64,000 bases of DNA from NCBI RefSeq assembly GCF_947241705.1, contig NC_079259.1, forward strand, positions 868,001-932,000, in the 5' to 3' direction. Position 1 is the first letter of the stretch; the number at the start of each line of letters is the position of its first letter. Shown here in pieces: positions 1-8,360 of the stretch. The notes beneath the pieces were generated by a model. That model was not told the DNA's origin, did not search any database, and saw only the letters and a list, made by a program, of their open reading frames with translations. The DNA is from Saccharomyces mikatae IFO 1815. Its lineage: Eukaryota; Ascomycota; Saccharomycetes; Saccharomycetales; Saccharomycetaceae. Both the position numbers and the translations under genes were made by a program.

Positions 1-192
1 AAACCGGATCTGATTTTATTTAGTGCATTAGTTTCTCTATATGATAATGATATCATCGAGGAAGATTCAATCTATAAATGGTGGAATAGTGTTTCTACTG
101 ATCCTCGCTATGATGAAGTCAAGAAATTGACAGTCAAGTGGGTCGAGTGGTTACAGAATGCAGATGAAGAGTCTTCTTCAGAAGAGGAGTAA
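1..192 (+). CDS. GCD6: eIF2B epsilon subunit, C-terminal end (partial)
   Basis: The window opens inside this gene; 63 codons and the TAA stop are present, in frame from base 1. The peptide has the tryptophan- and acid-rich character of the W2 (HEAT-like) domain at the C-terminus of eIF2B epsilon: a KWWNS motif, a WVEWLQ motif, and a run of serines and glutamates at the very end. In this family that domain binds eIF2 beta and holds the catalytic surface for GDP-GTP exchange on eIF2 in translation initiation. The identification also rests on the next gene being TCP1, as in S. cerevisiae. The catalytic claim is family knowledge; only the tail is visible here. Confidence 0.85.
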   Translation, partial: KPDLILFSALVSLYDNDIIEEDSIYKWWNSVSTDPRYDEVKKLTVKWVEWLQNADEESSSEEE

Positions 193-540
193 ACGTCGGT
201 TTAATGACCTGCATAGATCATGCGTTACTATAAAAACGGCCTTAATATTAAAAAAGTGAACACTATATAAAATTAGTATAATACATGTTACAAAAGCAAG
301 TATTTTTATTATATTAGATTATTTTCAGCAGTACTAATTAAACAATAATCTCGAATTTTTTTCTTTTTTTCACTTGCCGAGAGACTTCGTTCTAAGTGGC
401 AAAGAACTGAAAAAAAAATCGAAATGTGGTGGTGGTAATCACGAAGAGTAAGTAATACAATAAGAGAAGCTTTTGAGAGAGAACGAGAAAAGTAACGACA
501 ACAATCGAGGAGAGGTTTTTCTATTTGTAATAACTAAGCG
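193..540. promoter_or_regulatory. GCD6-TCP1 intergenic, TCP1 promoter
   Basis: This 348-bp stretch holds the GCD6 3' end and the TCP1 promoter and leader. It is AT-rich, with T tracts around 356-370 and a purine-rich leader just before the TCP1 ATG. I see no RNA gene, repeat or clear factor site. Confidence 0.5.
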
Positions 541-2220
541 ATGTCCCAATTATTCAATAACTCGCGCTCAGATACCTTGTTTCTAGGAGGTGAGAAAATA
601 AGTGGTGATGATATTCGTAATCAAAACGTTTTAGCTACCATGGCTGTGGCGAACGTTGTCAAGTCATCTTTAGGCCCTGTTGGATTAGATAAAATGCTTG
701 TTGATGACATCGGTGATTTTACTGTTACCAACGATGGTGCCACTATTTTATCTTTGTTAGATGTTCAACATCCAGCAGGGAAGATTTTAGTGGAATTAGC
801 CCAACAACAGGATAGAGAAATTGGCGATGGTACTACTAGCGTTGTTATTATTGCTTCTGAGCTATTGAAAAGAGCTAACGAGTTAGTCAAGAATAAAATT
901 CACCCAACCACCATCATAACTGGTTTCAGGGTTGCATTGAGAGAAGCTATTCGTTTTATAAATGAGGTTCTTTCCACAAGTGTTGATACTTTAGGAAAAG
1001 AGACACTAATCAATATTGCTAAAACTAGTATGTCTTCCAAGATCATTGGTTCTGATTCCGAGTTTTTCAGCAACATGGTTGTAGATGCACTTTTAGCTGT
1101 GAAGACACAAAATTCTAAAGGAGAAACTAAATACCCTGTAAAAGCTGTCAATGTTTTGAAAGCACATGGTAAATCTGCTACTGAATCATTGTTGATACCA
1201 GGTTATGCTTTAAATTGTACCATTGCTTCTCAAGCAATGCCTAAGCGTATCGCTGGTGGTAATGTTAAAATTGCATGTTTAGATTTGAACTTGCAGAAGG
1301 CCCGTATGGCAATGGGCGTTCAAATCAATATTGACGACCCGGAACAGTTAGAACAAATCCGTAAACGTGAAGCCGGTATCGTTCTGGAAAGAGTTAAAAA
1401 GATTATTGATTCTGGTGCTCAAGTGGTGTTGACTACTAAAGGTATCGATGATCTATGTCTGAAGGAATTTGTTGAAGCAAAGATCATGGGTGTAAGACGT
1501 TGTAAGAAGGAGGATTTAAGGAGAATTGCCCGTGCTACAGGTGCCACTTTAGTGGGTTCTATGTCTAACTTAGAAGGTGAGGAAACTTTTGAAAGCAGTT
1601 ATTTGGGCCTTTGTGATGAGGTGGTTCAAGCCAAATTTTCCGATGATGAATGTATTTTGATTAAGGGTACTTCTAAGCATTCTTCTTCTTCAATCATTTT
1701 AAGAGGCGCCAATGATTATTCTCTGGATGAGATGGAACGTTCTCTGCATGATTCTCTTTCTGTTGTTAAGAGAACGCTTGAAAGTGGAAATGTCGTGCCC
1801 GGTGGGGGTTGTGTTGAGGCCGCCTTGAATATTTACTTGGATAATTTTGCCACCACCGTTGGTTCTCGCGAACAGTTGGCTATTGCTGAATTTGCGGCTG
1901 CATTGTTGATCATCCCGAAAACTTTAGCAGTCAATGCTGCCAAGGATTCCAGTGAATTAGTTGCAAAATTGAGGTCTTACCATGCTGCTAGTCAAATGGC
2001 TAAACCAGAAGACGTTAAGAGGAGAGGTTACAGGAACTATGGTCTGGATTTAATTAGAGGTAAAATTGTAGACGAAATCCATGCTGGTGTTCTTGAACCA
2101 ACCGTAAGCAAAGTTAAATCTTTAAAATCAGCATTGGAGGCCTGTGTAGCAATTTTAAGAATTGACACGATGATTACAGTGGATCCAGAACCACCAAAAG
2201 AAGATCCGCACGCACATTGA
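541..2220 (+). CDS. TCP1: CCT/TRiC chaperonin subunit alpha (Cct1)
   Basis: This is the alpha subunit of the cytosolic eight-subunit chaperonin ring that folds actin, tubulin and other proteins with ATP. At 559 residues it has the same length as the S. cerevisiae protein. Group II chaperonin motifs are clear: [13 protein letters not shown] near residues 41-53, TNDGATIL at 63-70, the ATP-site GDGTTS at 95-100, and VPGGG near 420 in the returning equatorial domain. The middle part (about 150-400) is the intermediate and apical substrate-binding region. The tail is acidic and proline-rich and ends in HAH. The ATG at 541 is followed at once by the conserved N-terminus, so the start is secure. Confidence 0.98.
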   Translation: MSQLFNNSRSDTLFLGGEKISGDDIRNQNVLATMAVANVVKSSLGPVGLDKMLVDDIGDFTVTNDGATILSLLDVQHPAGKILVELAQQQDREIGDGTTSVVIIASELLKRANELVKNKIHPTTIITGFRVALREAIRFINEVLSTSVDTLGKETLINIAKTSMSSKIIGSDSEFFSNMVVDALLAVKTQNSKGETKYPVKAVNVLKAHGKSATESLLIPGYALNCTIASQAMPKRIAGGNVKIACLDLNLQKARMAMGVQINIDDPEQLEQIRKREAGIVLERVKKIIDSGAQVVLTTKGIDDLCLKEFVEAKIMGVRRCKKEDLRRIARATGATLVGSMSNLEGEETFESSYLGLCDEVVQAKFSDDECILIKGTSKHSSSSIILRGANDYSLDEMERSLHDSLSVVKRTLESGNVVPGGGCVEAALNIYLDNFATTVGSREQLAIAEFAAALLIIPKTLAVNAAKDSSELVAKLRSYHAASQMAKPEDVKRRGYRNYGLDLIRGKIVDEIHAGVLEPTVSKVKSLKSALEACVAILRIDTMITVDPEPPKEDPHAH

Positions 2221-2472
2221 TTCTTCGCGTAATCTCGACTAGATTCTGTATTTGCATGTAAACTAATAAATCTATATAAATTTAATTATATTTTTTTCAG
2301 CTATGTCAACGTTTGAATTTGAGCGCTAGCACTCTAAGCAATTGAGGAACACTTTTTAGCATTTCATGTGTGACGTGGGTTAATACGTAATAACGCGTAC
2401 CTAATGGAACTTCGTTGAGAGGTTTTCCTTGCCCAAATGCAGAAGCGGGTCTTTACAAACTATTGTGTTTGT

Positions 2473-2482
2473 TCGTAAACGA
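2473..2482. promoter_or_regulatory. possible weaker sterol response element
   Basis: The bases TCGTAAACGA read on the minus strand as TCGTTTACGA. This shares the TCGTTTA core of Upc2/Ecm22-type sites but departs from the consensus in the last base. It is proposed only because a perfect match lies 230 bp downstream in the same promoter. Confidence 0.3.
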
Positions 2483-2706
2483 GCAGGAACCCTGTTAAAG
2501 GAAAAAAGGTTAACACTAGCGCTCATTTCAGTGAGACAGCAATGAAAAAGAATGCGGAGTTGGAGTGTATTCCGTGAATGTAAGTGTGGTTCCTGCTAAG
2601 CCTGTTTCTAGACATGATCCCCATGCTGAATATATCTTATAGTGGCTGTGTTTTCTGTCTATATGTAGCAGGTGAAATAAGGTTTCCTCCCAAGCTATTT
2701 TTTTCC

Positions 2707-2714
2707 CTAAACGA
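2707..2714 (-). promoter_or_regulatory. sterol response / AR1-type element in the UPC2 promoter
   Basis: The minus strand reads TCGTTTAG, an exact match to the AR1/SRE consensus TCGTTYAG bound by Upc2 and Ecm22. It lies about 356 bp upstream of the UPC2 ATG. Positive autoregulation of UPC2 through such sites is known in S. cerevisiae, so the position fits. An 8-bp match could arise by chance in 849 bp, but its identity with the encoded factor's own site raises confidence. Confidence 0.6.
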
Positions 2715-3069
2715 GGGACCTTAACCAGGTCGCGTCAAATTTTCGCCCAACGAATATTATTCTATTGTCTTAGGTGGATGTGCTTGTCGAAATCTATATA
2801 TGCGCCGACCTGACAGAACTAGTAAGTACGAGCTACTTGTAAAGTCGCTACATGGAAAATAGGTGTTTTCCTGCTACTATCGAGTTCTTTTTCAGGTTTC
2901 ATAGCGCTACCTGTTTCTCTACGCAGTGGTTTTTTATATACAACTAAACAAGCACAGTTCTTGAGGTTACAAGAACTGGATTTCCCCATTTGATCATTTA
3001 TTAAATAGGTTGGAGCTTTGAACAATAGTGAGTAAAAAAGTAAAGCATCATTATCTCTAGTTTAGCAGT

Positions 3070-5826
3070 ATGAGTGAAGTTGGCATACATAATCACAGGA
3101 AGGCAGTGACAAAACCCAGAAGAAGAGAAAAAGTCATCGAACTGATTGAAGTGGATGGCAAAAAGGTAAGTACGACATCAACAGGTAAACGTAAATTTCA
3201 TAACAAATCTAAAAATGGATGTGACAATTGTAAAAGAAGAAGAGTTAAATGTGATGAAGGAAAACCAGCGTGCAAGAAGTGCACAAATATGAAGTTAGAA
3301 TGTGTATATACGCCAATTCATTTAAGGAAAGGTAGGGGCGCAACAGTGGTAAAATATGTTACAAGAAAAGCCGATGGTAGCGTCGAGCCCGATTCTTCTG
3401 TAAATCTATCAACTGCGGTCAAGAAGGAGCAAACACCGTTCAATGATGTCCCGTCAGCGGTAAAAGCTTCAGAGTCATCAAATGATTCTTTCCCATCTAG
3501 TGCCTCCACAACGAAAAGTGAGAGCGAAGAAAAATCATCAGCTCCTATAGAAGATAAGAACAGTATGACTCCTTTAAGTATGGGTCTGCAGGGCACTATC
3601 AATAAGAAAGATATGATGAATAATTTTTTCTCCCAGAATGGCACTATCAGTTTTGGATCCCCTGAAAGGCTAAACTCAGGTATTGATGGCTTATTACTAC
3701 CACCCTTGCCTTCTGGAAATATAGGCGCATTTCAACTGCAGCAGCAACAGCAGCAGCAGCAGCAATCTCAACAGCAGCAGCAATCTCAATCTCAGGTGCA
3801 ACCGCAAACATCAAGTGGGACTCCAAATGAAAGATATGGTTCGTTTGATCTCGCTGGTAGCCCTGCTTTGCAATCGACGGGTATGAGTTTATCAAATAGT
3901 TTGAGTGGAATGTTACTATGCAATAGGATTTCTTCGGGTCAAAACTACACTCAACAACAGCTACAATATCAATTACACCAACAATTGCAGTTGCAACAAC
4001 ATCAACAGGTTCAACTCCAGCAATTCCAACAACTACGTCAAGAACAACACCAACAAGTTCAACAACAACAACAGGAACAACTCCAGCAATACCAACAACA
4101 ATTTTTACAACAGCAGCAGCAAATACTGCTCCAGCAAGAGCAACAACCTAATGACGAGGAAGGTAGCATTCGGGAGGAAAACAGCAAGAAAGTAAAAGGG
4201 GAGCATTTACAATCACACGCAGGTGAAACAAATCTCAATAGCGATGCTGCCACGTTACAAGCAGATGCATTGTCACAGTTAAGCAAGATGGGGCTAAGTC
4301 TAAAATCTTTAAGTACTTTTCCAACAGCCGGTATTGGTGGTGTTTCTTATGACTTTCAGGAACTGTTGGGCATTAAACTGCCAACAAATAATGGTAACTC
4401 GAGAGCTACAAAGGCCAGTAATGCCGAAGAAGCCTTGGCTAATATGCAAGAGCACCATGAACGTGCAGCCGCTTCTGTAAAGGGGAATGACGGGCAACTA
4501 TCCGATGTAAAGAGCCCGACACAGTCAAATAATACACAAGTAGGAAATGGCGGTATGATGGAATCACAAGGAACTGATACTGTTTCAACAATGGCTCCTA
4601 TATCAATGATCGAAAGAAATATAAACAGCGATGGTAACATTTCTCCATCGACTCCCGCTGCGGTGCTAGATGGTACACAAGGGATGCAAGATTCTATAGG
4701 ACCTCTAGGAAATTTGACAAAAGTGGCCTTGGAGAACAACGAACCAACAGTAGGCTTACAACCCTCACAGACAAGGGATGAAGATGAAAACTCGCAACAA
4801 GATATTGCTGGGAAAATAAATAACGAAGATCGAAGTTCTATTACAGTTGGCGCCAGTAGCATTGCAAAGCTTTTGGATCTTTCCACCAAAGGTAATTTGA
4901 ATCTGATAGACATGAAATTGTTTTATCATTATTGCACAAAAGTGTGGCCCACAATCACAGCCGCGAAAGTTTCTGGACCTGAAATATGGAGGGACTATAT
5001 ACCAGAGTTAGCATTTGATTATCCGTTCTTGATGCATGCTCTGTTGGCATTCAGTGCAACACATCTTTCGAGAACTGAAACAGGACTGGAGCAGTACGTT
5101 TCATCTCACCGTTTAGACGCTTTGAGATTACTAAGGGAGGCTGTTTTGGAAATCTCAGAGTATAATACTGATGCGCTTGTTGCCAGTGCTTTGATATTGA
5201 TTATGGATTCTTTGGCAAATGCCAGCGGTAATGGTACAGTAGGCAACCAAAGTTTGAATAGTATGTCACCAAGCGCTTGGATTTTCCACGTGAAAGGAGC
5301 AGCAACAATTTTGACCGCTGTGTGGCCATTAAGTGAGAGGTCCAAATTCCATAACATTATATCTGTTGATCTTAGCGATTTAGGTGATGTCATTAACCCC
5401 GATGTTGGAACAATCACGGAATTGGTATGTTTTGATGAAAGTATTGCCGATTTGTATCCTGTCGGCTTAGATTCACCATATTTGATAACATTAGCTTATT
5501 TAGATAAATTGCACCGTGAAAAGAACCAGGGTGATTTCATTTTGCGAGTATTCACTTTCCCAGCATTACTAGACAAAACATTTCTTGCATTGTTAATGAC
5601 AGGTGACCTTGGCGCAATGAGAATTATGAGATCATACTATAAATTACTTCGAGGATTTGCTACGGAAGTCAAGGACAAAGTGTGGTTTCTCGAAGGAGTT
5701 ACGCAAGTGTTACCTCAAGATGTTGATGAGTACAGTGGAGGTGGTGGTATGCATATGATGTTGGACTTCCTCGGTGGTGGATTACCATCGATGACAACAA
5801 CAAATTTCTCGGACTTCTCGCTTTGA
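3070..5826 (+). CDS. UPC2: sterol-sensing Zn2Cys6 transcription factor Upc2
   Basis: This factor activates ergosterol synthesis, sterol uptake and anaerobic cell-wall genes when sterols fall. The 918-residue protein carries an N-terminal Zn2Cys6 binuclear cluster with cysteines at 51, 54, 61, 68, 71 and 78, preceded by a basic stretch. Two glutamine-rich blocks follow, about residues 223-250 and 293-360. The C-terminal half (about 600-918) is the sterol ligand-binding domain of the Upc2/Ecm22 family, and the glycine-rich GGGGMHMMLDFLGGGLP near the end is the region where gain-of-function upc2 alleles map. The S. cerevisiae protein is 913 residues; the small difference probably lies in the glutamine tracts. 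ECM22 is the other possible paralogue, but position next to TCP1 and AHA1 points to UPC2. Confidence 0.97.
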   Translation: MSEVGIHNHRKAVTKPRRREKVIELIEVDGKKVSTTSTGKRKFHNKSKNGCDNCKRRRVKCDEGKPACKKCTNMKLECVYTPIHLRKGRGATVVKYVTRKADGSVEPDSSVNLSTAVKKEQTPFNDVPSAVKASESSNDSFPSSASTTKSESEEKSSAPIEDKNSMTPLSMGLQGTINKKDMMNNFFSQNGTISFGSPERLNSGIDGLLLPPLPSGNIGAFQLQQQQQQQQQSQQQQQSQSQVQPQTSSGTPNERYGSFDLAGSPALQSTGMSLSNSLSGMLLCNRISSGQNYTQQQLQYQLHQQLQLQQHQQVQLQQFQQLRQEQHQQVQQQQQEQLQQYQQQFLQQQQQILLQQEQQPNDEEGSIREENSKKVKGEHLQSHAGETNLNSDAATLQADALSQLSKMGLSLKSLSTFPTAGIGGVSYDFQELLGIKLPTNNGNSRATKASNAEEALANMQEHHERAAASVKGNDGQLSDVKSPTQSNNTQVGNGGMMESQGTDTVSTMAPISMIERNINSDGNISPSTPAAVLDGTQGMQDSIGPLGNLTKVALENNEPTVGLQPSQTRDEDENSQQDIAGKINNEDRSSITVGASSIAKLLDLSTKGNLNLIDMKLFYHYCTKVWPTITAAKVSGPEIWRDYIPELAFDYPFLMHALLAFSATHLSRTETGLEQYVSSHRLDALRLLREAVLEISEYNTDALVASALILIMDSLANASGNGTVGNQSLNSMSPSAWIFHVKGAATILTAVWPLSERSKFHNIISVDLSDLGDVINPDVGTITELVCFDESIADLYPVGLDSPYLITLAYLDKLHREKNQGDFILRVFTFPALLDKTFLALLMTGDLGAMRIMRSYYKLLRGFATEVKDKVWFLEGVTQVLPQDVDEYSGGGGMHMMLDFLGGGLPSMTTTNFSDFSL
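3735..3792 (+). repeat. CAG/CAA repeat, first poly-glutamine tract of UPC2
   Basis: A run of mostly CAG codons encodes glutamines interrupted by serines. Being largely pure CAG, it is the likelier of the two UPC2 tracts to vary in length between strains. Confidence 0.85.
3950..4150 (+). repeat. interrupted CAA/CAG repeat, second glutamine-rich tract of UPC2
   Basis: About 65 codons are dominated by CAA and CAG, interrupted by leucine, tyrosine, histidine, valine and phenylalanine codons. This gives a low-complexity Q/L/H linker between the DNA-binding and ligand-binding halves. The mixed codons suggest an older, more stable tract than the CAG run upstream. Confidence 0.8.
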
Positions 5827-6180
5827 TGAAGGAAGGGCCAAAAGAATAAACGAAATATAGGATTTATGTAAGTGAATTGTGTTACCCAGTTCACAATGGA
5901 ATTTTCTAGAAGGAAAATATATAAGTTTCGCGGGAAAAGCAAGATGAACTCAGGATGGCTACTGATTGCATTTTGAGTGCGAAATCAATATGATAGAAGT
6001 TGTATTATATAATAGTAGCTTTTTCTTTTTATCATACGGATAACGTAAGCACCAAACGGATTGCAGGTATATTGAAGGTTTCCGCACAAAAGAAACACCA
6101 ATAAAAAATTAACTCCTTTTTATTGTTATTTCGAATTCAATCCTATCCTTAATTGTTTATAGCAATAACAACATATCAAC
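5827..6180. promoter_or_regulatory. UPC2-AHA1 intergenic, AHA1 promoter
   Basis: This 354-bp stretch contains the UPC2 terminator region and the AHA1 promoter. A strong heat-shock element (separate entry) is followed within about 10 bp by a TATATAAG stretch that could serve as a TATA element. Confidence 0.6.
5898..5912. promoter_or_regulatory. three-unit heat-shock element upstream of AHA1
   Basis: Three alternating inverted units are spaced at exact 5-bp intervals: GAA at 5899, TTC at 5904 and GAA at 5909. This is the canonical perfect Hsf1 binding pattern nGAAnnTTCnnGAAn. It lies about 270 bp upstream of the AHA1 ATG. AHA1 is a known heat-inducible Hsp90 co-chaperone, so the site fits its gene. 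Confidence 0.75.
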
Positions 6181-7227
6181 ATGGTTGTTAATAATCCAAA
6201 TAATTGGCACTGGGTAGATAAGAATTGTATTGGATGGGCCAAAGAGTACTTCAAAGAAAAACTGGTTGGAGTAGAGGCCGGTTCGGTAAAGGATAATAAA
6301 TATGCCAAAATTAAATCTGTCTCATCCATTGAAGGCGATTGTGAAGTCAATCAGCGTAAGGGTAAAGTCATATCTTTATTTGATTTGAAAATCACGCTGT
6401 TAATAGAAGGTCATGTCGATTCAAAGGATGGATCGGCATTGCCATTCGAAGGTAGCATTAACATCCCTGAAGTTGCTTTTGATAGCGAAATCTCGAGCTA
6501 TCAATTTGAGATATCTATTTTCAAGGAGACTAGTGAATTGAACGAAATCAAACCATTAATCAGATCGGAGCTATTGCCCAAGCTAAGATGCATTTTTCAA
6601 CAATTCGGCAAAGATTTACTGATCACTCATGGCAATGACATCCAAGTCCCAGAATCTCAAGTGAAGTCTAACTATACAAGAAGTAACCAAAAGAACAGCT
6701 TTACTGAGATCAAGGATTCCGCTTCCGAGTCAAAAAACAACGCATCTTCCCCTACCGCCTCAGCGCCATCCTCCAGCACCACCAAAGTCATCCAAAACGG
6801 AAGTGGTAACAGTACATCCATATATTTGGAACCCACTTTCAATGTGCCATCCTCAGAATTGTATGAAACATTTCTTGACAAACAACGCATTTTGGCCTGG
6901 AGCAGATCGGCACAGTTTTCCCATAGCGGACCCAAACTGGACGCCAAAGAAAACTTCGAACTGTTTGGCGGTAACGTAATCAGCCAGCTGCTATCCTGTG
7001 AAAAGGACAAGAAACTTATTTTCCACTGGAAACTCAAGGACTGGCCCGCCGCTTTCAACTCTACTATAGAAATGACTTTCCACGAATCGCAAGAGTTTCA
7101 CGAAACCAAACTACAAGTGAAATGGGCCGGTATACCCGTGGGCGAGGAAGACCGTGTGCGCGGTAACTTTGAAGAATACTACGTTCGTTCCATCAAGTTG
7201 ACATTTGGCTTTGGCGCCGTATTATGA
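6181..7227 (+). CDS. AHA1: Hsp90 co-chaperone Aha1, ATPase activator
   Basis: Aha1 binds the middle and N-terminal domains of Hsp90 in the cytosol and stimulates its ATPase. The 348-residue protein (about 350 in S. cerevisiae) begins with the conserved family motif NPNNWHWVDKN at residues 5-15. The N-terminal Aha1 domain runs to about residue 155, followed by a serine/threonine/alanine-rich linker (about 175-215) and a C-terminal AHSA1/START-like domain (about 215-345) starting at the conserved YLEPTFNVP. The ATG at 6181 gives the known N-terminus. Codon use becomes visibly richer in C at third positions in the last 500 bp, continuing into a GC-rich stretch downstream. Confidence 0.97.
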   Translation: MVVNNPNNWHWVDKNCIGWAKEYFKEKLVGVEAGSVKDNKYAKIKSVSSIEGDCEVNQRKGKVISLFDLKITLLIEGHVDSKDGSALPFEGSINIPEVAFDSEISSYQFEISIFKETSELNEIKPLIRSELLPKLRCIFQQFGKDLLITHGNDIQVPESQVKSNYTRSNQKNSFTEIKDSASESKNNASSPTASAPSSSTTKVIQNGSGNSTSIYLEPTFNVPSSELYETFLDKQRILAWSRSAQFSHSGPKLDAKENFELFGGNVISQLLSCEKDKKLIFHWKLKDWPAAFNSTIEMTFHESQEFHETKLQVKWAGIPVGEEDRVRGNFEEYYVRSIKLTFGFGAVL

Positions 7228-8360
7228 GATATACTGATGACACTTTTCAAAAGAATGTACACGTATATATTTACATACTAGCTAATATACGTATGTGATA
7301 AACTGAAAATCATTAGCAGGTACTTCTGTACGATATCCGGGCGGCTCCGCTCGTCCGTAGGCATTTCCCTTTTGCGAACCCGGCCAAGACGATCCCTCCC
7401 CGGAATTTACTTACTAAAAAAAATAACTGGAGTTATACAGCCACTGACGGGAAACTCCGACAACCATAGCGCCGTGGCTTTCCCCGGTTTTTTGACGCCG
7501 GGCGTGTTAGCGTTCTGTGGGCGGTGCCCTGGCAGCTAAGGAGGTTGGAAATGCCGAAGACGACGGTAACGATGACCATGGCATCAAGGAACATGCTAGA
7601 ATGATTATCGAAACAGCGGACGGTAGTCTCAAGTGGCATCATGCGGAACGGATTGTAAAGTTCAATGTAACGTAGTGTCTATCGGCGTTGTTCGAGTTCA
7701 GGACCATGCAGTACACCATCGTTCATAGACTAAGGAAGGGTTAACGTCGGTGGTTGGTCCGGTTCATCGCCAACTTGATAAATTGTTATTTCTTTCCATC
7801 TTCTTCCCTTGATTTGGTAGTAATTTCATTCACTTTCATATTGCGCTTGATTATAGGTGGCAAGGAAACAACACGTTAGAAAAAGAACATCGCCTCACTA
7901 TTGGTGCTTCTGTTGTTATTTATTGCGCTGCACTTCGTGATATATATCCTGGACTTCTGGTTGGAAATTTTCTTCCCCTGAAAACCTTTTATAAAAACGG
8001 CTATTTGTCATTAATCTGAAATACCCTCGTTGCTTTTTTTGAGCATCCCACTTACTTATATCAACATTTGTTCGGCTTATAGAGAAAAGCCTGTATTTTT
8101 ATCTTTCAAAGAAAGGAAAAGGTGTTATAGCGAAAGCTTATTGTTCTTACTTTGTTCGATTCATACTCTTTGTTTATTTAAAATATAGCATTGATTTGAA
8201 CGAATAATCAGCTTTTTCGCTACATTTCAAGCTTCCCCCCTTATTCTAAAATTTTCAGAACAACATAATATACTTTATTCTGCTAGTATTCCTTTCTAAT
8301 ATACTCTAGAAAATTCATTATAAAGATCACTAAAAAAATAGAAAATAAAAAACTCTGCTT
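7228..8360. promoter_or_regulatory. AHA1-ADR1 intergenic, long ADR1 promoter and leader
   Basis: This 1,133-bp stretch has two parts. The first, about 7320-7560, is unusually GC-rich for this genome and contains many CCG/CGG steps. The second, about 7780-8360, is T-rich and then A-rich, as expected for a yeast promoter and long untranslated leader. An ATG-initiated frame of 69 codons lies on the minus strand (7433-7642), roughly where S. cerevisiae has the poorly supported YDR215C; I cannot show it is coding. No RNA gene is seen. Confidence 0.4.

Larger units (their letters stand above)
2221..3069. promoter_or_regulatory. TCP1-UPC2 intergenic, UPC2 promoter
   Basis: This 849-bp tandem intergenic region holds the TCP1 3' end and a long UPC2 promoter. 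It contains sterol/anoxia-type elements (listed separately) and a TATA-like stretch near 2793-2801. A reading frame of 68 codons on the minus strand (2819-3025) has no supporting feature, and I do not regard it as a gene. Confidence 0.5.

Noticed and set aside
7433-7642. 69-codon ATG frame on the minus strand between AHA1 and ADR1
   Set aside because: It lies about where S. cerevisiae has the weakly supported YDR215C, but it is short, in a GC-rich stretch where long frames arise by chance, and shows no recognisable motif.
7685-7710. GTTCGAGTTC resembling a tRNA B box
   Set aside because: The flanking bases do not form a T stem, and no acceptor stem or A box lies at the right distance.
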